The notes under the pieces were generated by a model. It was not told the DNA's origin. It was given only the letters and a program-made list of their open reading frames with translations, and did not search any database. Positions 34,784 through 45,900 of a stretch of DNA of 64,000 nt are shown here, piece by piece (positions within the stretch are counted from its first letter, which is position 1; each line of letters begins with the position of its first letter). The translations under genes and the position numbers were made by a program. The stretch comes from Tubulanus polymorphus (lineage: Eukaryota > Nemertea > Palaeonemertea > Tubulaniformes > Tubulanidae): assembly GCF_964204645.1 (NCBI RefSeq), contig NC_134025.1:20986001-21050000 (forward strand). The letters run 5' to 3'.

Positions 34784-36821
34784 ATGGATCGCGATAAACG
34801 AACTATGAAATGCGACGAGTGCGATGCAGATCCGAATCGGTCTCAAACCCAGGAGCAACAAATTGCCGAATTGACACAAAGACTAAAACAAAACGAAGCC
34901 GAAGTTGTAAGTTTAAAGAAGCTTCAGACGGCTACTTGCGAGGACTTAACGGCAAAAATCGACACGAAAAATGTCGAGTTGGACTATTTCGTGAGCGAGA
35001 AGAATGAATTGTCCGATGAGATATCAAGTTTACAAGCGCTTATCAATGACAAGGACGAACTTATAGCTCTCATGGACGAACAAATAAATGAGTTAGAAGA
35101 AAGTAACGGTTAGTTCAAGCAGCTCAGGAAATATGGACATTTCGTCTTGTTTTGAGCCCAAAGAACTTCTGGTTAGGTGACACATATAGGCATGCAAACC
35201 TGGGTGAAAATGATTCCGTTTAAGCCCAACGCTTAAAAAAACGTTTTGCGAAATACGTTTTGTGAAAAACGTGTTTTCTGTTTCGGCGAAACAAATTTTT
35301 TGCCGTTTACGTTGGGCTTTAATGTTGCCTACGTCTGCATGTCGACCTTTTACCACGAACCGAGATATAGGCCCCTACTTCACCCAGTCCTGAAAGTGGC
35401 CGGTTCGCGGCGCTCCGTATAGGCCTACTGAGTGTTCTAAGAGCTCGCGTCGATAGCGATATACCACTAACACTAAGGTTCTCAAAGAAGCCTATACATG
35501 TACCAGGGTGGCCACCTACCTGGAAATCAGGAACAAGTCAGGGAATTTGTTGAGATTGTTATAGGCCTATAGAGCGCGCGTAAGATCAAACAGTTTCCGT
35601 CTAAGCCTTATGTATTTGACTGTGTTAATTGATCGGAAAACAATGTGCATGTCAGGGAATAGTCAGAGAAAAGTCAGGGGAAATAGCAAATCAAACTGGC
35701 CACACTGATGTATGCTAAAATTATATGACAAGAAAACATTTCCCTTATGTGCGCGTACTCGTTATTCCTGCTTTCACCGTTTCGGTTATGATCCACTCTT
35801 CTTCTATAGACGAGAAAGGACGAACGATTCGAGCTTTGGAGAAAGCGTCGAAGGAGCTGAAAAATTACAACGCTCAATTGAGTATCGACAGGAAAAATGT
35901 TTGCGAAGAAAATCGTAAAATGAGAGAAGAAATAGTCGGGATAAAACTCGAGAAAATGGAACAAGAGATAATAAACAAGAAACTAGCCGAAGAAGTGAAC
36001 CGACTGACGGACAAAACCAGATCAAAGACGGGTGAAATCGCTATCCAGATTTTACGTATATTTGTAGCAGAATTTTTAGAATATTCTCATTGAAAACGTT
36101 TCATCTTGCAGGTAGATGTGGAGGCGTCGTCACCAGCGAGAGCGCGTCGTCTTGGAATACATGCTCCAGTTCGTCAACCGGATCTTCGTCATCACCGACG
36201 TTTTCATCGGCCGAGAACGTGTCCATCGAAGAAATGATCGCCTGCTGCAGCGAATCGGATAGCCCGGAACAATCCGTGTTCGAAGAATTGGAACGTTTGG
36301 TTTTCGAGGAAGACGCGTGCGGCGGTGATAACGACACGACCTCCGCGTACTCGAGTCTCACTTTGTCACGGACGCAATGTAATTCGGATGATGCCGAAGG
36401 TATTCCCGCATTCATGAACGAATACTACACTCACCGCACCGAAGAAGATACGGATTTGGATCTTGATACTTACGTGTTAGTAGATTCTGTCGAGTGCGAT
36501 GTAGAAAAGCGATATGACGACGAAAACTCTGCATTATTCGATATTTCCTCGCCTAGAACGCCCGATTTTGGATGCGGTTGTTTTCCGAGTAACGAGGTAA
36601 CGATACGGTATCAGTCGACGCGTAACCTTTCTAGCATTAACGCTGATTCAAGTGATAATGTCAGTCTCGGTGTTTTTGAATTGTCAACCGACGCAGAAAT
36701 TGCCGCAGAAAATTCAAAAAGGGAAAAGTTGAGAAGGGTCATTAAATTTACCGATGGAATTTTGTCTGACGAGCTAAATTTTCTGATCTTCCACCGCAAA
36801 TTAGACATCTCTGTATTTTGA
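34784..36821 (+). CDS. Unknown protein: N-terminal coiled coil, Ser-rich/acidic C-terminal half
   Basis: Three exons (34784-35108, 35810-36031, 36112-36821) give 418 residues with phase-1 junctions. Residues 1-20 contain a CDEC motif. Residues ~23-180 are almost unbroken heptad-like, Lys/Glu/Leu-rich coiled coil (EQQIAELTQRLKQNEAEV, then LDEQINELEE-type and KMEQEIINKKLAEEV segments). From ~183 the protein is low-complexity and acidic: a Ser-rich run (STGSSSSPTFSS), then Glu/Asp-rich segments, an SPRTPDF motif and a basic KREKLRRVIKF near the end. No signal peptide or TM helix, so a cytosolic or cytoskeletal adaptor is likely, but no family is recognised. AATAAA overlaps the stop codon (36821-36826) and repeats at 36825-36830, so the 3' UTR is probably only ~20 nt. 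Confidence 0.75.
35504..35707. repeat. MITE with CAGGGTGGCCAC ends, copy 1
   Basis: Left end CAGGGTGGCCAC, right end GGCCACACTG, rich in CAGGGAA repeats. An opposite-orientation relative is at 49266-49496. It lies in the first intron of the coiled-coil gene. Confidence 0.8.
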
Positions 36822-36911
36822 ATAAATAAAAATGTGATTCCTGCGATTCAGTTTCGGAAATGTCTTCTGTAGTTTTTCTCTAAATTTTGGGATCCTTCAC
36901 CTTTACCTTTA

Positions 36912-37254
36912 GGCTAAAAAAATTGATACCTCGTTTCTCATTTCTGCTTAGCTTAGCTTAAACGTTGACCCGGCCGACCGCCTTTCTACCAGCATACATA
37001 AATGTTTTAAGACATTATCAATTTTACCATAACGGTCGCGGCAGCTATAGAAATGAACTGACTACAAATTTCATTGCATTTTACAAGATAGCTCGGACAT
37101 TCATCCTCCTACGGCAGGGATTCAAACCTGATGGCATCGAGATTGCCACGGTTCGTGCCGTGGCTGAGTGTAGCGATGCCATCAGGTTCGAATCCCTGCC
37201 GTGGGAGGATGGGACGATTAGGCGCGAGAAACAACGTTTCATTTTATGTTAGCC
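36912..37254. repeat. GGCTAAA TIR element, copy 2, with a nested palindrome
   Basis: Left end GGCTAAAAAAATTGATACCT, right end GCGAGAAACAACGTTTCA...AGCC. A foldback element (37097-37212) has inserted within it, interrupting the ~200-bp unit seen in other copies. Confidence 0.75.
37097..37212. repeat. Long palindrome with B-box (GGTTCGAATCCCTGCCG) arms
   Basis: Arms of ~40 bp: CATCCTCCTACGGCAGGGAT ... AACCTGATGGCATCG on the left and CGATGCCATCAGGTTCGAAT ... CCCTGCCGTGGGAGGATG on the right, separated by ~36 nt that also partly folds (GCCACGGTTCGTGCCGTGGC). The right arm contains an intact tRNA B-box. Confidence 0.85.
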
Positions 37255-37587
37255 TTAGGCTATATCTGTATTTCATGCTAAATCGACTGAATAACTGGAT
37301 TTGTAATCTAATGAAAAGCGATTTCAAGAAAGAATACTTTTTTATAATGGCTTATATTTTCAACATGACTCCGCACAAAATAATCTAATGCGACTTATAC
37401 TCGGCATTAATCGAAAAGTTTAATTTACAAAAATAAATCATATTCGGCGAGTGATGAAGTCGTTGAAAATGCGTCTAACGTCAGTACTGAAACGAAAGAA
37501 ACAAACAATATGGGTTGTCGTGCAGAAAATGCATGAAAGGGGAACCTACGACCTGGTAGAATAGCCACAATGAAACATAGAAGACGA

Positions 37588-37813
37588 TATAATAAAAAAC
37601 AACTATTTACAAATTAAAAGTATTAAAAACCGATAATTTATTGAATGGAAAGATACAAAAGACACGACATTTCGATCCCATCCTAGAGATCATTCCTGAC
37701 GATGATCGATAGCGTGAGATCGAAACGTCGTGTTTTTTTAATACATTTTTTTCTTTCAATAAATTATCGGTTTTTAATACTTTGGATCTATAAATAGTTG
37801 GTTTTTATTATAC
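37588..37813. repeat. Long-armed foldback element with CGAAACGTCGTG core
   Basis: The arm AAGTATTAAAAACCGATAAT...TTATTGAA is perfectly complemented by TTCAATAAATTATCGG...TTTTTAATACTT over 28 bp; the outer parts (AATAAAAAACAACTATTTA / TAAATAGTTGGTTTTTATT) extend each arm to ~60 bp. The core CCTGACGATGATCGA ... GATCGAAACGTCGTG is shared with the 19384-19560 element. Confidence 0.85.
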
Positions 37814-38030
37814 CTACGACCTCATGTAGCAATCGAGGATTCCGCTTATGGCAGGCGAGGAACCACCAGGTTCGCTAGTAGTTACTCGGTCTTCCGCGTT
37901 CAATTTCTTCTACATTTGAACTTTTTAGTAGATAAATCAATTATTAATGAAAATATACCGATATCTGAGTAGAAAAAATTAATTCATTGTATATTTGTAG
38001 GTCCTGTGATAATAGGCCTGTATGGATTCG
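37814..38030 (+). repeat. Dispersed repeat (GCAATCGAGGATTCC...GGCAGGCGAGGA), copy 1
   Basis: Shares TAGCAATCGAGGATTCCGC, GGCAGGCGAGGA and AATTTCTTCTACATTT with 52525-52640 (+), and AAATTAATTCATTG/GATATCTGAGTAGAAAAA-type sequence with the reverse-oriented copy at 51830-52020. Class unknown. Confidence 0.6.
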
Positions 38031-39749
38031 GGATCCTAGAAATCCAGTTCAAAGTTTATTGAAAATAAACTAATATTGACAACGTTAGACTTATCGCTCG
38101 TCACGCCAGCTGATGGGATAGCTGAAGTAGTGGTCCCTTATTGCTTTCCATCACAAAGGTCACTTTGTGTACAGGTCCCAATAGCCCACTTAAAAAACAA
38201 CAGTCCCGCGTGCTCCGCGAATTTGTTAAAGAGCATTCGTGCATAAGGGCTCTGGGAAATCAAAGATGGTCATTAATGTTAGCTCTTTTACTGGTTAATA
38301 ATGCGACTATTTATTGTGCGACAGCTAACCGTTTTTTAGAGCATTCGTTTAAATTTGGCCCACTCCCGTGGGAGCAACGCTGTGTGGCAATAGCTCGACG
38401 TGGCTGGTATTTCGATATAGAAGTGCCTTGTGTGATCGTGTTTTAATAAACGTTGTTTGCTGTTGTGCAAAAGCGAAAAACGTGCCGCTTACAATTAATG
38501 ACGTTATATTAAGTTCAGCGCGGGCCCTATACACATCGGCCGATAGCGGGACAACCGCGAACCTGATTATCGCTCGATGGTGTCAACTCATTTGGGACAG
38601 AAAAACACAGAGAGTAAAACACAAGATGCGATTACCATATATTCATGAACGTTAACGAAAAGTGACTGAAAAATTTGGGCTGTTGAATAAACGCCAACAC
38701 TCGAATTACGTATCTGAAACGATGTTCCCCGCGTGCGGAATATTGTTTGCTTCACTGTAAGAGGATTTTGATAATTCAACAGTGTTGTGAGGCATAATCA
38801 GAATTTCCAAAAAATGACTCGTAGCATGAATTGAAACGTCAAAATCCTCTTACGGTCTTTATTCGCGTGTGTTTCCTATACCGGTACGATAGAATTTTGA
38901 TATACGGAGAAATAAAGACATAGAATGTTAGACAGAAAAAAAAACAACATCGATTAAAAATGAATATCGACAACTTACGTCAGTTTATCACAAAGTTAGT
39001 CACAATACGTACGCATGCTATACATGTTAGGATGAAAATTATTGTTTTTCCTTCGATGACGAAGAAGCACATACATTTCTTGTCATTCGTTGATATTCGC
39101 GTGTAAAATTATATAAACAAATAAAAGATCGATGCAGCTATATATTACTTTTAATTCATTTGGACTACAGCGAAGGCGCGTGGTATATATGTATATATAT
39201 TTGGTGACATCACGACACAAGAGGGAATTGAAGCTGTGAATTGACTCGCGCGCATTTTGGAATAGATTCCGATTTCTAAATCATCTACGTATACAAAAAC
39301 GTTACAGTGTCGTAATTGAATGCATATACTTTGTGAATTATCATTTTTACCATGGGTTAATACACGGTGGTGGGCGTTACACGTACGGCAGCAACAATGA
39401 ACAATTCATGACTAGCGTGCATACGTACCGTTAACGTAACCTTTGTCGGTGTGTTGAGCTACTTTTTACGTACCATGACGCATACACACATTCCATTTCC
39501 TGTCGGTCGACACAGAGGCGGACATCGATGCCCCTTTCTGGCTCTTTTCTCGACGAGATTCGCTATTTGGTTTTTCGCACGGTTTGGCTCGAGCGATTGT
39601 TCCCTCCAACCAGAAACTGCGCGGCGAATAGAAGAGCAAACATTATCGTTACCTATATTGTTGTAGGATTACCTCCATCTAACGCAATGTCTGTGTATAG
39701 AATCTGAGAGGTGTTGGGCATAAGTTGATAGAAGCCCAAGGATATGCCC

Positions 39750-39930
39750 GCAAAAAAACTGGTTTTAACGTAGCGTTAAAACGAAAAGTTGGTTTTAACG
39801 CAGCGTTAAAACGAAAAACTGATCCTGACGATAAAACGATAAAAGACCACATTATACCCAACAACTCGTTTTAATTGTGAAGTTAAAACGGAAATTTGGT
39901 TCTGACGTGGTGTTAAAACGAAAAGTGATA
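39750..39930. repeat. Palindromic tandem array, ~32-bp units
   Basis: Units of the form TGGTTTTAACG(T/C)AGCGTTA...AAACGAAAA occur in tandem at about 39759-39790 and 39791-39822, with degenerate units at 39823-39850 and 39869-39927. Each unit is itself a palindrome (GTTTTAACG...CGTTAAAAC). Confidence 0.75.
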
Positions 39931-39991
39931 AATGTAGAATGAATTGGTGGAGATCGAGTGTCATATTTCTTTTCTGATGTTACTCGCCAGT

Positions 39992-42900
39992 CTATTTACT
40001 TGAATGATATATGTCAATAAAGTTTAGGTTATTTAAGAAATACGCACTCAGTTTTTTGATGCCCATCAATCTGGTTAAAAGATTGTTAAGTCGCGAAGTG
40101 GATTGATCAGATTTGACAGGATTATCAAAGCGGTTTAGGAATTGGTATTCGTCGTTCTGTAGTTCGTTGCTAGTTGTTCTTGAATCGCCATCGTCTGGCA
40201 CCAACGGATAATCTATAAAGGATGAGAGAAATATTTCAAACATTTTGCAACTTAACGGGCCGTGCATAAAGTATGTACGGGCGTAGGGGAAGGAGTTTTA
40301 GAAATCCGTACAAACGCGCACAGGGGGAGGAGAGGGGTGAGCTCAAGGCGTACATGCTTTTCTTAGGGGGGGGGGGGATAAATGTTTATTGTAGGTAGTT
40401 TGTGCACGAAACACAATTTGATTTTTACAAATATCCCTTATATTTGTTGGGATTTCCTGGGAATTCCCCACTCTCGGTCTTTCACTTCGTCAATACGTAC
40501 ATCGTCGTCGGAGCTCTGATGAATGCTGGTGAATTTTACCTTTTTTAAATCATGGATCCTGAAAAGTTCATTTTTACAGGGAGGGGGTCAATCATGAAAG
40601 TATATTCGCAAGAGGGGGTTATAGAAACACGGAGAGAGAGTGTACATGGGGAGAGGGGGGTTTAAAATGCCCGGAAGTCAAGCGTCAGCACGGCCCCTTA
40701 CTTTTCGTATCTGGACATGTTAATTTAGATATGATAGAATATGTATCATATGAACGTTGTAATCTTGATTGGTCTTGGTTGAATTTGGCGCCATTTTTGC
40801 GGAAGACCATATGACCATTTGTTATGAAGTCGAAATTTCGACTTTATAACTCGAAATCAAACTCTGAATTTTTACTTCGTAACTCGAAATTTTGACTTTA
40901 GACACATGCGCGCACGCTATATTGTAAAATTTACACTATAGCACAACGAGATAATTTTAGTCCTGATTTTGATTTGCTTTTTCAATTTAGATTTTCTTTT
41001 TCATATTCCCCGGTATTATCCAAGTGCACAAGGCTTTATTCCCTCTTTGTACAGTTAGTTTATGTATATCATGTCATATATGTTTATACCAACGTCGTAT
41101 TAGAAATCCATCAGCGAAATGCCACCGCGACAGGCGGGCGGATATAAGGTCGACTCACCTCTACCTGCAACGCGACGCGATCGGTTGAAACCGGTGGTGG
41201 TAATGGGCGATTCGGTCGACTGCTAAGCGATCGTCAGCAACGGTTTGCGAACTAACAGTTTATATCAGTCGCAAGAGGAGCGTTAAGCGGCCCCGCACAC
41301 TAGCGTCAAAGCCGCCACAACAAGTAAACCGGCGTTAAAATCACCTAGTGTGCGGGGGCAATTTTCAGGCGTTTTTGCCGCCGATATCTAACATGTTTGA
41401 TATCTTTAGACGCGGTGCGGCAAAACGCATGGGTGTGCGCCTAATTCTCCGTCAGTGCCGCAGGATTTAGCCGAATTTAGCATGCGTCGAGATCATATTA
41501 ACTGCGACTGAAAGAGATGGTCGCGTCGCGTCGTGTCGCAGGAATAGGACACTGTTATTATCATCATCATCATTATTTGTGACATGCCAATGAATTTGGC
41601 GTTGAACGTCGAATGTTATTTTGCTATTTGGAATGTTGTATAAAATTCGATGAGTACCTTTATGCCAACGTTAAGATACATTTAAGACACACAGAACATG
41701 ACAGAAAAATCTTGTATTCGGAAACTTCCGAGCACTTTTTCTATTCCAATGAGCGAAGTATTGTGTCTGCAAAAATAGCTAACTCCATAGATTTCTAATA
41801 TTTCTTTGACAAGACATTAAGACACACAGAACATGAGAAAAAAATCTTCTATTACAATGAGAAAAGTATTGAGTCTGTAGAAATAGCTAATTTTAATTTT
41901 CTAATATTTTATTGACAAGTATTTGTGAACGTCAAATGTCTTGTTTTTGTGAATGGGTATATATGTACTGTTCAATGCGGGTTTAAAGCTCGCCATTAAC
42001 TGGAAAATGATAATAAGAGATGGATTACAGAAGCCAAAATAAAACACGATAAGGATGTTGCCGATAACGTGGTATCCAATGATCGTGGCGGAAGTTTCGT
42101 GGCAATAAAGCCATCATTTCTAGTCTATTTAATCAACTAATGTGAACATTGTGAAATGTTTAACCTTAACTCGCTTATAGCCTTGCATAATTCGTTTCTG
42201 CACTGCCTACAGAAAGGCCAGCGGGGCCAATTTCTTCGAGATTAATTTTCGTCGTTTTTCAACGAATTAGAAGATTGTCAATTTTTGCAACGACGGTAGA
42301 TTCCACCTTCCTCGATTACGGACGAAAAGCACTCCTGTCAGTGAGTCTATACGCTAACCGAGTTGGTGGAGTCGACTCGTTTTCCATTTTTGGTATTTGC
42401 TCGCACAGTTGTTTAACGTAATCCGATGCAAAGATACGATGATTTCAGGAATTGCAGCCAAGTTATTTGATACTTGTTAACATTAAAAACACGAGAGATA
42501 CCGGTATCACGTAGTAATACTGATTTTGATATATTTACATACGACAGGCGTTAAATGGCAGAGGAGATAAAGAAAGATGAAGCCTCTTTACTTTATCGAT
42601 TAACTCAATGTCACAATTAGTAATGACAATCATAAGTGCGAAATTTGATTACAAGCGAAATTTACAAGGGAAAGAGAAAACCCAATAACTATAACACAAT
42701 ATTTTGATCGTTGGCGGTATACGTAAGAAGTAGTAAGTAGTAAGCGATGGATATCCAAGTCCAGTTTCACCAATTGGCTAATTTATGATCTTTCATCGAC
42801 AACCTGCTCATTTTCGTTCAATGACTTCATCAATTGAGTTACTTTGTGATGATAATCTTGGTGAATATCAGACGCCGGAAAGATTAGAAATTGTGTAACT

Positions 42901-45900
42901 GAGTAACAAATTTTCCTGTTGCATTTGATTTGTGAATGTCGATGAAAATATGAATACGAAGAGAAGAAGCATTTCCACGTGGAAGAGATTGGCCGCGGAA
43001 AACACAAATGGCTCTGAATAGTTAACACGGCATTTGTTAGCGCATATACTCACCCAGGTCGCCGCATAAGCAGGAACTATGGTCAGTAACGTACTGACAC
43101 GCTAATGGACAAGGCAATTCGCCTGAAATTAGGAATGACAACAAAAAATGTTCATTAGATAAACTACACGGCTTCCTTATTGCACAAACGCTTAATCTCC
43201 GGTCCTCGCGGAGCGCTCTGACAGCCGCAGAACTGCAACTAACCAATAAAGGAATTAACCGCATCCGCACCGGCGCAAAATTATGAACGTTCATTGGCGA
43301 CCTTACAAAGCTTCTCGGTCGTTTATAATGATCACTTCGGATAAATCGTTATATAACGCGCGCTAACCTAACTTAATACAATCATCGCCGCCGTTGCGAC
43401 GGTAGAATAGAGAAAAATGGTTTTATTTTTTTCGGCGGCGCGTTCGCTAATTTATATTTGTTTCATTTTCACGCATCCGTATAGAATTCTGATCAGATTC
43501 GCGATCTCCTAGATTTACGACATATTGATGATGTACGTTGTGACGCCTGACGTTCCGAGTAACGCATTTGTTCACTAATGCAGCTAAGTTTTATGGTCAA
43601 ACAACTTCGAAATTTACATAGTTTATGGGCACGATAAATACAACGATAACAACCCGACATATGATGATAATATTATCATTTGATGACGATACCATCTAGA
43701 TTTGCATATTTTGTTATTTTATCCATATAAACCGCGTCGGTGCTAATTTTGACTCGGCGATACCTGATGCATCGGAGTCATTTTACAAAATAGGAAAGCG
43801 ACCCGAATTAGATTATCCGACAGGACAATTTCAGTTGTTATTCTAGAGAGCAATGCACGCCTGATGAAGGCTAATAGACTTTAACCGAAACGTGGCTCGA
43901 AATATATTTATCGAAAACTTTTCACCTTTGGCTGAATTTATTGCGCGATTTCTCTCTGATATCCATCTAACACGGATATATCTGTATACTATAGTAAGTT
44001 CTCTAACGCGTAATTCACTGAACATCTCACGTTTACCATGGGTCACGTCGGGGCCTATAACTTATCCACAAAATGCAAGAATGCATGAAGGGGTGTATCC
44101 GAAATCATCAGTGGGACCAGAAATTTGATCGATCGTTCGGCAATTCAATTTTCATTGTTCAACCTATTTTCATGGTTATTCATATCAAATAACTCCTTCT
44201 ATTTTTTCATAGAACACATTGCCTATAATATTGTAATTACTGCATTCTTCGTATTCCACTCTTTATATCTACCCGTCCATTGGAAGGGTATTTGGCTAGT
44301 TGTGTATGTTCTTGACTCAAAATTCCAGATGTTGTTTAGTTTATGAATGGAATGAGAAACGCGGTAGAGTCTAATAGTCGCAATCATGGCAAAAACGCCT
44401 AGAAATCCACAGAACGCACGTATACAGTGTTTCGAAATTGTTAGTAAGCGTGGTAACATTTTCGGCCATGAATAATGCTCGAATTGAAGTCTCGAGTTCA
44501 TGATTTGAAATCTAAGATCTCCTACGTTGATTCACGGACTATCGAAAGTTAATGGAATCAGAAATTCTTACCGACTTGAGACTAGACACTGCGTGACTAG
44601 CAAAAATGACAACTGTTTAATTCCAACCGCTAATTGACCATCCCGTTGCTTAATCTAATCATTTGGTCTCATCTCAGATCTAATGAAATAAGACCGGCCT
44701 AGTACCATAACGCCATAACTAAGGCTCAGTCCACACATGAGCCTGAAATGGACTTACGTAAGATAAGTTAAAAAACCTTGGTCTTGAAACTAGGGTCCGG
44801 TTGCACGGCCATATAGCTGCACTGGTCTTAGTTACATGCAAATGAAACCATAACGTCTGCCCAAATGGCCCGTGAATGATGAACCGCATCTGGGTCCCTT
44901 TCAGTGCTGACTTATTAATACCCTAAAGTGCTGGAGATAATTTGAAAATTTTTAAAAATTCCACCCTAGTGTGTTGAATAACGGGAATACCACTATAGTG
45001 CGTCTACACCGCGGCGGGGTGTATCGTTAGTTACTAGTATTTCACTATGTTTGACAGGTGCTGCCATTTTTCAATAGAGATAATTACTAATTACATCAAT
45101 ACACCGCAGTGCAGTGTACTAGCAAAATCCATCACCGATTCATACACCGCACTGCGGTGTAGAAGCACTGAAAGGGTTAACTTGAAGGCTTTTAGCTCGC
45201 TTGTTCGCTTTATAACGTTCTAGCCCAAATCCATCTGCACCCAGTTCCCCAGTCGCGAGTTAGAATTTACTCATAGTCGAAATTAGTTCATTTTCAATGA
45301 GCTTATGCTTGGCCAAATGTAACCCGGAACTATAGAACTGGGTCTTGATGGCAAGTCATTGTTTATAATTAAGCGTGGGCGTTGTTGTGGTAACACGCAC
45401 TTGGTGACAACAACGAGCCATTTACCATTAATAAGCAAAACAGTTGAATTTCACTTAAACAAGTTAATTATCGGAAATGAAATGGGAAGCTGTCAGTCAT
45501 CAACGCGCTTTGATACAGAATATATATCGTGGGATTTGTATATTTGATTGGAATACACAATCATAATTTGGTTCATAGAACTGCATAGTACTGGAATATT
45601 TAAATTCCACATCTATATTCAACAATTCACAAAATATGCAAAATATTGACACGTAGACATAAATTTATTGGGTTCAAGTGCTGGAATATGAAGTGATGGA
45701 AAAGGGTCGTTTTTTATACTAGTTGTGTGTCGAAATTATTGGGAAAACGTGACATTTCATTGTAAAAGCTACGTGCCCACACGACATACGTTGTGTTGAT
45801 ACAGACGATTCCCACTTTGGATCGTATTTCATATTTTTAAAAGCATAATATTCGCTTGCATTTCCATATTCATAATCAAATAAAACTCAACGGATTCAAC

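Larger units (their letters stand above)
36822..39991. other. Intergenic stretch made mainly of repeats
   Basis: Between the coiled-coil gene and the 3' end of the minus-strand membrane-protein gene. It holds nested elements at 36912-37254, a long-armed foldback at 37588-37813, a dispersed repeat at 37804-38030 and a palindromic tandem array at 39750-39930. Overlapping open frames near 38141-38655 lack splice logic and similarity I can recognise. Confidence 0.55.

Noticed and set aside
36101-36415. Minus-strand 104-residue open frame
   Set aside because: It mirrors the Ser/Glu-rich last exon of the plus-strand coiled-coil gene; a shadow frame.
38141-38655. Overlapping plus-strand open frames with several Cys
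   Set aside because: No splice sites, start context, homology or polyadenylation logic joins them.
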